37,435 nt of DNA from CAMEON01 sp963643175. GTDB lineage: Bacteria; Bacillota; Clostridia; Oscillospirales; CAG-272. Under the pieces are notes generated by a model. That model made no database searches. It saw only the letters and a program-made list of their open reading frames with translations, and was not told where the DNA came from. Shown one piece after another: positions 31,469-37,435 of this stretch; the first letter of the stretch is position 1, and each line of letters begins with the position of its first letter. A program made the translations under genes and the position numbers. The DNA lies in assembly GCA_963643175.1 (NCBI GenBank), contig CAVIJF010000017.1:1-37435 (forward strand), in the 5' to 3' direction.

Positions 31469-32538
31469 AGGACTTAGGCGTTACGGAGGACTTCCTCCTG
31501 CCGGATGAGGAAATTTCCGGGCTGACCGGCGCCGGGGAGACCGGCAGTGCGACCGTTCCGCCGGAATCCGCCGGGGAGCGGCTGGATCGGTTCCTGCCTG
31601 CCGTGGCGGGACTGAGCCGTGCCGCCGCTGTGCGACTGATTGAGGACGGGGGCGTCCTGCGCCGGGGAGCCGACGGGAGGGACTGCCCGCCCCCCGACAA
31701 AAACACGCGGATAGCGGCGGGCGACACCCTGACATGGCATATTCCGGCGCCGGAGCCGTCCGGGGCACTGCCGCAGGACATCCCGCTGTCGGTGGTGTAC
31801 GAGGACGGCGACATTCTGGTTGTGGACAAGCCGGTCGGCATGGTGGTGCACCCCGCCCCCGGCAACCCGGACGGAACGCTGGTCAACGCCCTCCTGTACC
31901 GCTGCGGCGGGAGCCTGTCGGGCGTCGGCGGCGTCCTGCGCCCGGGCATCGTGCACCGCATCGACCGGGACACCAGCGGGCTTCTGGTCGTGGCAAAGAA
32001 CGACGCGGCGCACCGTGCCCTGACCGAACAGCTCAGGACGCACACGGTCAGCCGCGTTTATACCGCTCTGTGCCTCGGCGGGTTCCGGGAGGAGTCTGGC
32101 ACCGTCACGCTGTCGGTCGGACGCAGCCGCACCGACCGCAAGAAAATGGCGGCGTATCCGACCGAGGCATGGCGCACAGACCCCGGCGTCCGCTCCGCCG
32201 TGACGCACTATACCGTTCTGGAGCGCTACCCGGTCGGAGCGCACTGGGGGCAGTCCTTCTCGCTGGTGCGCTGCCGGCTGGAGACGGGACGCACGCACCA
32301 GATTCGCGTTCACATGGCGGCGCTGGGACATCCCCTGCTGGGCGACCCGCTGTACGGCGGGGACGGCACCCGCTTCGGGCGGGCGCACGCCGACCTCATC
32401 CGGGGGCAGTGCCTGCACGCCGGGGAGCTGGAACTGATTCACCCGCGCACCGGACAGCCGATGCGCTTTACCTGCCCGTTGCCGGAGGCGTTCGCCCGCC
32501 TGGCAGATATCCTGAGGCGGGAGGCAGGCGGAACCTGA
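31465..32538 (+). CDS. RluD-family 23S rRNA pseudouridine synthase
   Basis: A 357-residue RluA/RluD-type enzyme. An N-terminal S4 domain (about 33-95; GERLDRFLPAVAGLSRAAAVRLI) precedes the catalytic domain, with VVDKPVGMVVHPAPGN near 115-130 and the catalytic Asp in PGIVHRIDRDTSGLLVVAKN, then LETGRTHQIRVHMAALGHPLLGDPLYG. It is expected to modify uridines of 23S rRNA in a helix-69-like site, but the exact site is not certain. About 30 non-conserved residues precede the S4 domain. The ATGA overlap with lspA shows coupling; this lspA-rluD order is common in Bacillota. Confidence 0.93.
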   Translation: MKDLGVTEDFLLPDEEISGLTGAGETGSATVPPESAGERLDRFLPAVAGLSRAAAVRLIEDGGVLRRGADGRDCPPPDKNTRIAAGDTLTWHIPAPEPSGALPQDIPLSVVYEDGDILVVDKPVGMVVHPAPGNPDGTLVNALLYRCGGSLSGVGGVLRPGIVHRIDRDTSGLLVVAKNDAAHRALTEQLRTHTVSRVYTALCLGGFREESGTVTLSVGRSRTDRKKMAAYPTEAWRTDPGVRSAVTHYTVLERYPVGAHWGQSFSLVRCRLETGRTHQIRVHMAALGHPLLGDPLYGGDGTRFGRAHADLIRGQCLHAGELELIHPRTGQPMRFTCPLPEAFARLADILRREAGGT

Positions 32539-32580
32539 CGAAATCCCACAAAAACTGTCATCGAAGAAAGGAACAAGAGT

Positions 32581-33858
32581 ATGAACAACGTACCGTTCGA
32601 AAAAAAGCCCTCCCTCCGTTACCCCATCGGCTTCTGGAATTACCCCTCGGTTCAGAAGACGCCCGTGTCTCAGGTTGAAAGCTGGAAGCGCGCCGGCATC
32701 ACCTGCAACCAGACCCCCTTCTTTTCCTACGACAGCCACAATCCCGCCGATCTGACCGCCATGCTGGATGAAATGCACCGCGCCGGTATGCGGGCATTCG
32801 TCTGCGTGAGCGATCTGGATTTCCGCCGGTTCCTGCAGGATCCGGAGGCGTTCCGCGCGGTGTTTGAGCGTGCCTACGCCGATTTCGGGCGGCATCCGGC
32901 GACCTACGGCTTTTACATCGGCGACGAGCCGATAAGCGGGCAGGAGTTTTCCGCCTGCATCCGCGCCTATCAGATTATGCGGGAGGTGGCACCGGAGTTG
33001 ACCCCCCTGCTCAACTTCAACCCGTACTGGGAGGGTATGGAGAATGACCTGCTGGACGGCGAGGCGTTCGACACGTGGATTGACCGCTTTGTCCGCGAAT
33101 CGGGCTGTCCGCTTATCTGCTATGACTGCTATACCCAGATGAACCCCGACGACGAGGGCGTCAATATGTACTTCCGCAACCTGAACCGCTACGTCGGCGC
33201 CGCCGAGCGGAACGGCGTGATGGTGTGGAATACACTGCTGTCCTGCGGGCATTTCCATTACCGCGTCCCAAACGAGGACGACCTCCGCTGGCAACTGTCC
33301 ACGACGGTGGCGAGCGGCTGTGGCGGCATCCTGTGGTTCCTCTGGTACGGGCAGAACCTGACCAACAACTACCGCGGCGCACCGATTGACGAACTGGGGG
33401 AGGAGTCCGCGACCTACGCCGCCCTGCGCCGCGTCCAGCTTCTGTTCCACCGCCGCTACGGCACGTTGATGAACCGCCTGCACCACGAAAAGACCTACCA
33501 TTTCTGCAAAGCATACGGCGGCTATCCGCTGTATTCCACCTATGACCTGCCCCACCTGCGCAAGGCGGTCAGCGACCACGGACTGCCGGGCATCGTCAGC
33601 AGCTTTACGGACGGGGAGGGCAACCGGTACCTTGTGCTGGTCAACAACAGCCCGCGCGAGTCGGGGCTGTTCTGGCTGATATTCGACGGCGGCATCCGGA
33701 AGCTGCACCGCTACTGGGACAGGGACGGCGAGATGTGCGACATTGATTTCATCACCTCCCACCACGATGCGCATTACGGTGACGACGGCAGCACGGCGCG
33801 GGTCGGTCTGTGGCTGGCGCCGGGGCAGATGGAAGTCCTGCGGGTTTCGTATGACTGA
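32581..33858 (+). CDS. TIM-barrel glycoside hydrolase-like protein
   Basis: A 425-residue protein without signal peptide, so probably cytosolic. It looks like a (beta/alpha)8 glycosidase of the GH42/GH-A clan type: GFWNYPSV at the start, GITCNQTPFFSYDS, then HPATYGFYIGDEPISGQEF with Glu116 in the place of an acid/base residue, YDCYTQMNPDDEGVNMYF, and ASGCGGILWFLWYGQN near the end of the barrel. The last 80 residues form a beta-sandwich-like end domain. I cannot place it in a defined GH family. AAAGGAAC precedes the ATG. It overlaps the next gene, a HAD phosphatase, by eight bases, which suggests sugar or sugar-phosphate metabolism. Confidence 0.65.
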   Translation: MNNVPFEKKPSLRYPIGFWNYPSVQKTPVSQVESWKRAGITCNQTPFFSYDSHNPADLTAMLDEMHRAGMRAFVCVSDLDFRRFLQDPEAFRAVFERAYADFGRHPATYGFYIGDEPISGQEFSACIRAYQIMREVAPELTPLLNFNPYWEGMENDLLDGEAFDTWIDRFVRESGCPLICYDCYTQMNPDDEGVNMYFRNLNRYVGAAERNGVMVWNTLLSCGHFHYRVPNEDDLRWQLSTTVASGCGGILWFLWYGQNLTNNYRGAPIDELGEESATYAALRRVQLLFHRRYGTLMNRLHHEKTYHFCKAYGGYPLYSTYDLPHLRKAVSDHGLPGIVSSFTDGEGNRYLVLVNNSPRESGLFWLIFDGGIRKLHRYWDRDGEMCDIDFITSHHDAHYGDDGSTARVGLWLAPGQMEVLRVSYD

Positions 33859-34711
33859 TTTTTCGCGTGTCCTGCTGGCAACCGATCTGGACGGAACCTT
33901 TCTCGGCAGGGGCGGCACCCTTCTGGAGCGCAACCTCCGGGCGGTGGACGCCTTCAAGGCGGCGGGCGGACGCTTTACTGTTGCGACCGGACGCATCCGC
34001 GGACATATGCTTCAGGTCATGCCGGAGGCGGCGGCGCTGTTCAATGCGCCTGCCATCCTGTGCAACGGCGCCTGCCTGTACGACTTCTCCGAGGGGCGGG
34101 TGCTGTCTGAGCGTGTCATTGACCCGGCGCTGGTGCGGGAGGTCATGCGGTTCGTGCGGCTGTACGCGCAGGCGCACGGCGAGGAGGTCGGGGTGCGCGT
34201 TTCCACGCCCGACGGCTTCTTTGCCGACCCGGAGAGCCGGAACTCCTGTATTATCGGGGATATGAAGGGCGCCGCGCGGGCGGGCATGGCAATCAGCCTG
34301 CCGTCCGACGGGGCGGGCATGGAGCGCCTGCACCTGTACAAAATCGTCGTGCGCGGCGACGGGGAGGCGGTCGCGCGCGTGCGCCCGTTGGTGGAATCAG
34401 AGTTCGGGACGGCGCTGACCTACGCGGAATCCTATGCGGAATTCTTTGAAATCAACGCCGCCGGATGCAACAAGGGGGACGGTCTGTGCCGCCTTGCGGA
34501 CTGGTACCGCGGAACATACGGGTATGAGCTTGTGACGGTCGCCGCCGGGAACTACGAAAACGACCTGTCCATGCTGCGGTCGGCGGATATTTCCGGCTGC
34601 CCCGCCGATGCGCAGGAGCTGGTCAAGCCCGCCTGCCGGTTCATTCTGTGCCCCTGTCAGGAGGGGTGCATTGCTGACCTTATCGGGAGACTGCGGGATA
34701 TGCCCGCGTAA
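33851..34711 (+). CDS. Cof-type HAD hydrolase
   Basis: A 286-residue haloacid-dehalogenase phosphatase of the Cof/subclass IIB group. Motif I is LLATDLDGTFLG with Asp12 and Asp14, motif II FTVATGRIRG with the Thr, the cap domain spans about 85-190, the conserved Lys lies near EINAAGCNKGDGL, and motif IV reads AAGNYENDLSML, with Asn where GD(x)xND is usual. Such enzymes remove phosphate from sugar phosphates, FMN or PLP. It overlaps the glycosidase-like gene, and metG follows after 50 bases. Confidence 0.9.
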   Translation: MTDFSRVLLATDLDGTFLGRGGTLLERNLRAVDAFKAAGGRFTVATGRIRGHMLQVMPEAAALFNAPAILCNGACLYDFSEGRVLSERVIDPALVREVMRFVRLYAQAHGEEVGVRVSTPDGFFADPESRNSCIIGDMKGAARAGMAISLPSDGAGMERLHLYKIVVRGDGEAVARVRPLVESEFGTALTYAESYAEFFEINAAGCNKGDGLCRLADWYRGTYGYELVTVAAGNYENDLSMLRSADISGCPADAQELVKPACRFILCPCQEGCIADLIGRLRDMPA

Positions 34712-34761
34712 GCATACATCAAAAATCCATATACACCAACGAAAAAGGAAGGGATACTCCC

Positions 34762-36750
34762 ATGACAAAGCCCACGTTTTATATGACCACCGCCATCGCC
34801 TACGCCTCCGGCAAGCCGCATTTCGGCAACACCTACGAGGCGATTATGTCGGATTCCGTTGCCCGCTTCAGACGGGAAATGGGGTACGACGTGTTCCTCT
34901 GCACCGGTACCGACGAGCACGGGCAGAAAATTGAGAACAAGGCGGCGGCGGCGGGCGTGACCCCGCAGGAATTTGTTGACAGCACCTCCGGCGGCATCCG
35001 TCAGCTGTGGGACAGGATGAACGTCTCCTACGACCGCTTCATCCGCACGACCGACAGCTGCCATGTTGCCGTTGTGCAGAAGCTGTTCAAACGCTTCTAT
35101 GACCAAGGGGACATTTACAAGTCCCGCTACGAGGGCTGGTACTGTGAGCCGTGTGAGTCCTTCTTCACCGACACGCAGGCGGCGGACGGCAAGTGCCCCG
35201 ACTGCGGCAGACCTGTCCAGCGCGCCAGCGAGGAGGCGTACTTCTTCCGCATGAGTAAGTACGCCGACAGGCTCATGACCTACTTTGACGAGCATCCGGA
35301 CTTCATCGAGCCGGAGAGCCGCAAGAAGGAAATGGTCAACAACTTCCTCAAGGCAGGGCTGCAGGATCTGTGCGTGTCGCGCACCTCTTTCACATGGGGG
35401 ATTCCCGTGACCTTTGACCCCCGCCACGTGACCTACGTCTGGCTGGATGCGCTGGTCAACTATATCACCGCCATCGGCTATGACCCCGACAAGCCGTACG
35501 GGGAGCAGAGCGAGGAGTTCCGCAAGCGGTGGCCTGCCGATGTGCATATCATCGGCAAGGACATCCTGCGGTTCCACTCCATCTATTGGCCGATTTTCCT
35601 CATGGCGCTGGATATGCCCCTGCCCAAGAAGATTTTTGCCCACCCGTGGTTCAATTTCGGCACGGACAAGATGTCCAAGTCGCGTGGGAACGTCATCTAT
35701 GCCGACGAGCTGGCGGAGAAATTCACGGTGGACGGCGTGCGGTACTACGCGCTGTCCGAGATGCCCTACGGTTCGGACGGCTCCATCACCTACGAGTCCG
35801 TCATCAGCCGGTTCAATACCGACCTTGTGAATAACCTCGGCAATCTGGTCAAGCGCACGCTGGATATGCAGAAGAAGTATTTCGACCGCACAGTTGCCGT
35901 GCCGGTTCCCGCCGGTACGGAGGAGGAGCGCGCACTGGATGCCGGGCTTGCCGCCGCCTGCGCCGCCGCCTATGACGGCGTGGTGGCAAACATGGAGACT
36001 TACCATGTGGCGGACGCGACCGCCGCCGTTTTCACGCTGCTCAGCCGCGCCAACAAGTATATCGACGAGACTGCCCCGTGGGTGCTGGCAAAGGACGAAA
36101 GTCGCCGCGACCGGCTGGGGACCGTCCTGTATAATCTGCTGGAAGTTATCCGGCAGGGCGCGGTACTGCTCAAGCCCTTCATCCCCGCCACGGCAGAGGA
36201 GATTCTGGATCGTCTGAATACCGAGGCACGCGGCTTTGATACGGTGGGGCACAGCTTCGGCGGCATGAAGCCTGGCGTACAGGTGGCGGAGTCCCGCGTG
36301 CTGTTCGCCCGTGTGGACGAGAAGGCGATGCTGGCGCAGCTGGAGGCAGAGCGTGCGGCAAAGGAAGTCGCCGCAGCGCCCGCGCCGGAGGCGTCCGCCC
36401 CCGAGGTACCGGAGCACCCGGAGGGCGTCGCGCAGATCGGCTACGAGGACTTCATGAAGGTGGAGCTGCGTACCGCCGCCGTGCTTGCCTGCGAGCCGGT
36501 AAAGAGGGCGAAGAAGTTGCTGAAGCTCCAGCTGGATCTGGGCTACGAGCAGCGTCAGGTGGTGTCCGGTATCGCCAAGTGGTACAAGCCGGAGGATCTG
36601 GTGGGAAAGAAAGTCATCGTGGTTGCCAACCTTGCACCTGCCACGCTGTGCGGCGTGGAGTCCAACGGCATGATTCTGGCGTCCGGCGAGGATACCGTGC
36701 GCGTCATTTTGCTGGATCCCGAAACGCCGCTGGGCGAGCGGGTTCGGTAA
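34762..36750 (+). CDS. metG: Methionyl-tRNA synthetase with C-terminal tRNA-binding domain
   Basis: A 662-residue class I synthetase. The HIGH-type signature reads GKPHFGNTYE near residues 14-23, and KMSKS is intact as TDKMSKSRGN near 301. A zinc-knot region CEPCESFF...CPDCGRP (about 128-152) fits the Met1-type. The catalytic core and alpha-helical anticodon-binding domain run to about 520, then an Ala/Pro/Glu linker, then an EMAP/Trbp111-like domain (about 558-662) beginning IGYEDFMKVELR that helps tRNA binding. GAAGGGA lies before the ATG. A bidirectional terminator follows. Confidence 0.95.
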   Translation: MTKPTFYMTTAIAYASGKPHFGNTYEAIMSDSVARFRREMGYDVFLCTGTDEHGQKIENKAAAAGVTPQEFVDSTSGGIRQLWDRMNVSYDRFIRTTDSCHVAVVQKLFKRFYDQGDIYKSRYEGWYCEPCESFFTDTQAADGKCPDCGRPVQRASEEAYFFRMSKYADRLMTYFDEHPDFIEPESRKKEMVNNFLKAGLQDLCVSRTSFTWGIPVTFDPRHVTYVWLDALVNYITAIGYDPDKPYGEQSEEFRKRWPADVHIIGKDILRFHSIYWPIFLMALDMPLPKKIFAHPWFNFGTDKMSKSRGNVIYADELAEKFTVDGVRYYALSEMPYGSDGSITYESVISRFNTDLVNNLGNLVKRTLDMQKKYFDRTVAVPVPAGTEEERALDAGLAAACAAAYDGVVANMETYHVADATAAVFTLLSRANKYIDETAPWVLAKDESRRDRLGTVLYNLLEVIRQGAVLLKPFIPATAEEILDRLNTEARGFDTVGHSFGGMKPGVQVAESRVLFARVDEKAMLAQLEAERAAKEVAAAPAPEASAPEVPEHPEGVAQIGYEDFMKVELRTAAVLACEPVKRAKKLLKLQLDLGYEQRQVVSGIAKWYKPEDLVGKKVIVVANLAPATLCGVESNGMILASGEDTVRVILLDPETPLGERVR

Positions 36751-36784
36751 GGAATCGCTGATTTATCCGGCACTTCCATAATAG

Positions 36785-36826
36785 AAAACGCGGGAGCGGG
36801 CAGACATCTGCCCACTCCCGCGTTTT
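36785..36826. terminator. Bidirectional terminator between metG and the phage-like genes
   Basis: AAAACGCGGGAG (36785-36796) pairs perfectly with CTCCCGCGTTTT (36815-36826), and the inner GGGCAG/CTGCCC continues the stem. A and T tails on either side let it act on both strands, where metG and the minus-strand genes converge. Confidence 0.9.
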
Positions 36827-36839
36827 CCTGTATTCCGCT

Positions 36840-37058
36840 TTATTCCGTGATTTCCGGCAGTCCCGCGACCGAAGTCAGGAGGGACAGGATGCCTGCCAAC
36901 GCCGCCGCCGACAGGCAGACGCGCCAGTCCACGTCGGACAGAAGTGCTGAGGAGCCCACGGTTGCCGCCGCTGTCTGGGCGACTGTCCTGAGTGCGCGTA
37001 TTGCCGCCGCCCGAACCCACGCGGACGTGAAAATGCGTTTGCCAATACTGTTTTTCAT
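36840..37058 (-). CDS. Phage holin, r1t type
   Basis: A 72-residue protein resembling r1t-type holins of Gram-positive phages: KNSIGKRIFTSAWVRAAAIR, then RTVAQTAAATVGSSALLSDV and a second hydrophobic segment AAALAGILSLLTSVAGLPE. Two membrane helices with charged ends fit the family, which makes pores for release of endolysin or of other phage-tail products. The start at 37058 has AAAGGAAAGG upstream; the frame also opens at 37109 but the added residues have no likeness. It follows the small coiled-coil gene by 19 bases and ends just before the terminator, so it is the last gene of its unit. Confidence 0.8.
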   Translation of the reverse strand: MKNSIGKRIFTSAWVRAAAIRALRTVAQTAAATVGSSALLSDVDWRVCLSAAALAGILSLLTSVAGLPEITE

Positions 37059-37077
37059 GCCTGAATCCTTTCCTTTC

Positions 37078-37308
37078 CTATGACCGTTCCGTGTAACGCT
37101 CCACCTCATCCCGGAGCAGGCTGACCTGCCCCTCCAGGCGGTATGTCCGTTCCACCAGTGAGTTGTGCTTTTCCACTTTCTTTTCCAGCTGTTCCAGCCG
37201 GTAGGTTGTCAGGCGGGAACCGGTCAGGATACCCCCGAAGGTGCCCGCCAGTGTACCCACCAGCGCGAACAGGGAGGGAAGCAGACCTTCCGTAATCAAA
37301 TCCGTCAC
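37078..37308 (-). CDS. Small membrane and coiled-coil protein of phage-like type
   Basis: A 76-residue protein with an N-terminal hydrophobic segment (about 8-32, LLPSLFALVGTLAGTFGGIL) and a C-terminal coiled coil (YRLEQLEKKVEKHNSLVERT). This layout is common for a small protein encoded between tail genes and the holin in phages of Gram-positive bacteria, similar to XhlA-type. The GTG start overlaps the preceding stop as GTGA, showing translational coupling to the SGNH hydrolase gene. Function unknown. Confidence 0.7.
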   Translation of the reverse strand: MTDLITEGLLPSLFALVGTLAGTFGGILTGSRLTTYRLEQLEKKVEKHNSLVERTYRLEGQVSLLRDEVERYTERS

Positions 37309-37435
37309 GCCTCCCCCGCATACAGTTCCTGCAGGAACCCCTTGATCAGGGGCGCGAGATACTTCTGCTGATATTCCTCATTCGGATGTACGCCGTCCGC
37401 CGCCGTGTAGCCGCCGGGAACCAGCGTCCACCTGT
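37305..37435 (-). CDS. SGNH/GDSL hydrolase, C-terminal part only
   Basis: The window ends inside this gene; 42 C-terminal residues are visible, reading WTLVPGGYTAADGVHPN followed by EEYQQKYLAPLIKGFLQELY. The DGVHPN motif is the Asp-x-x-His block V of SGNH-fold esterases. In phage context such domains occur as tail-associated or late-gene esterases. The N-terminus lies beyond the window, so length and domain context cannot be judged. Confidence 0.65.
   Translation of the reverse strand, partial: RWTLVPGGYTAADGVHPNEEYQQKYLAPLIKGFLQELYAGEA

Noticed and set aside
31474..33996. 840-codon open frame on - strand across rluD and the glycosidase-like gene
   Set aside because: It crosses two well-supported + genes with their own ribosome sites and motifs; composition is Ala/Val/Arg shadow of high GC.
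1..37435. CRISPR arrays, tRNA, rRNA, tmRNA or insertion sequences
   Set aside because: No regularly spaced direct repeats, no cloverleaf sequences I could recognise, no transposase motifs. The short tandem repeats at 1141 and 10339 lack spacers.

Overview
The window is a stretch of bacterial chromosome, GC-rich by eye and densely coded, and it looks like a high-GC Clostridia member (Bacillota, probably an Oscillospiraceae-type gut anaerobe). This rests on gene content and order: a yggS-sepF-yggT-ylmH-ileS-lspA-rluD cluster, the trmK-nif3 pair, a DUF1858 redox protein, a stand-alone FTR-type Cys protein, KtrAB potassium uptake, and consensus TTGACA/TATAAT promoters with AAGGAGG-like ribosome sites. 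The lineage is an inference. No rRNA, tRNA, CRISPR array or insertion sequence was seen.

Layout. (1) 21-2196: DUF1858 protein, tRNA methyltransferase TrmK, Nif3-like protein and a small CxC protein, all on +. (2) 2239-4658: a polar amino acid ABC importer on -, with a perfect consensus promoter, sharing a bidirectional terminator with region 1. (3) 5072-6670: an abundant-looking secreted surface protein with its own promoter and a very strong terminator; a near-identical copy of the terminator palindrome lies upstream of its promoter. (4) 7030-9891: an operon of a CmpB-like membrane protein and KtrB/KtrA potassium uptake. (5) 9983-10258: a decayed fragment of a DUF11-type repeat surface protein. 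(6) 10427-12998: SLOG-fold protein, serine hydrolase and MutY. (7) 13187-18108: a complete branched-chain amino acid importer, livJHMGF. (8) 18306-19811: a flotillin. (9) 19812-20597: a 786-base gap full of hairpins. (10) 20598-23551: QueA, a metallo-beta-lactamase-fold hydrolase and MiaA. (11) 23633-32538: a division and housekeeping cluster: HlyD-like protein, YggS, SepF, YggT, YlmH, IleS, LspA, RluD. (12) 32581-36750: a TIM-barrel glycosidase-like protein, a HAD phosphatase and MetRS. (13) 36840-37435: on -, convergent with metG, an r1t-type phage holin, a small coiled-coil membrane protein and the end of an SGNH hydrolase, which look like the edge of a prophage or phage-derived module.

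Much of the window serves translation (TrmK, QueA, MiaA, IleS, MetRS, RluD, YlmH) and nutrient uptake (two amino acid importers, potassium). I did not find a clear new defence or mobile system. The best leads are the surface protein with an unusual tail and duplicated terminator, the SLOG/serine hydrolase pair with a hexanucleotide repeat in its leader, the HlyD-like protein at the head of a division cluster that lacks divIVA, the CmpB-like partner of KtrAB, and the phage-like edge.
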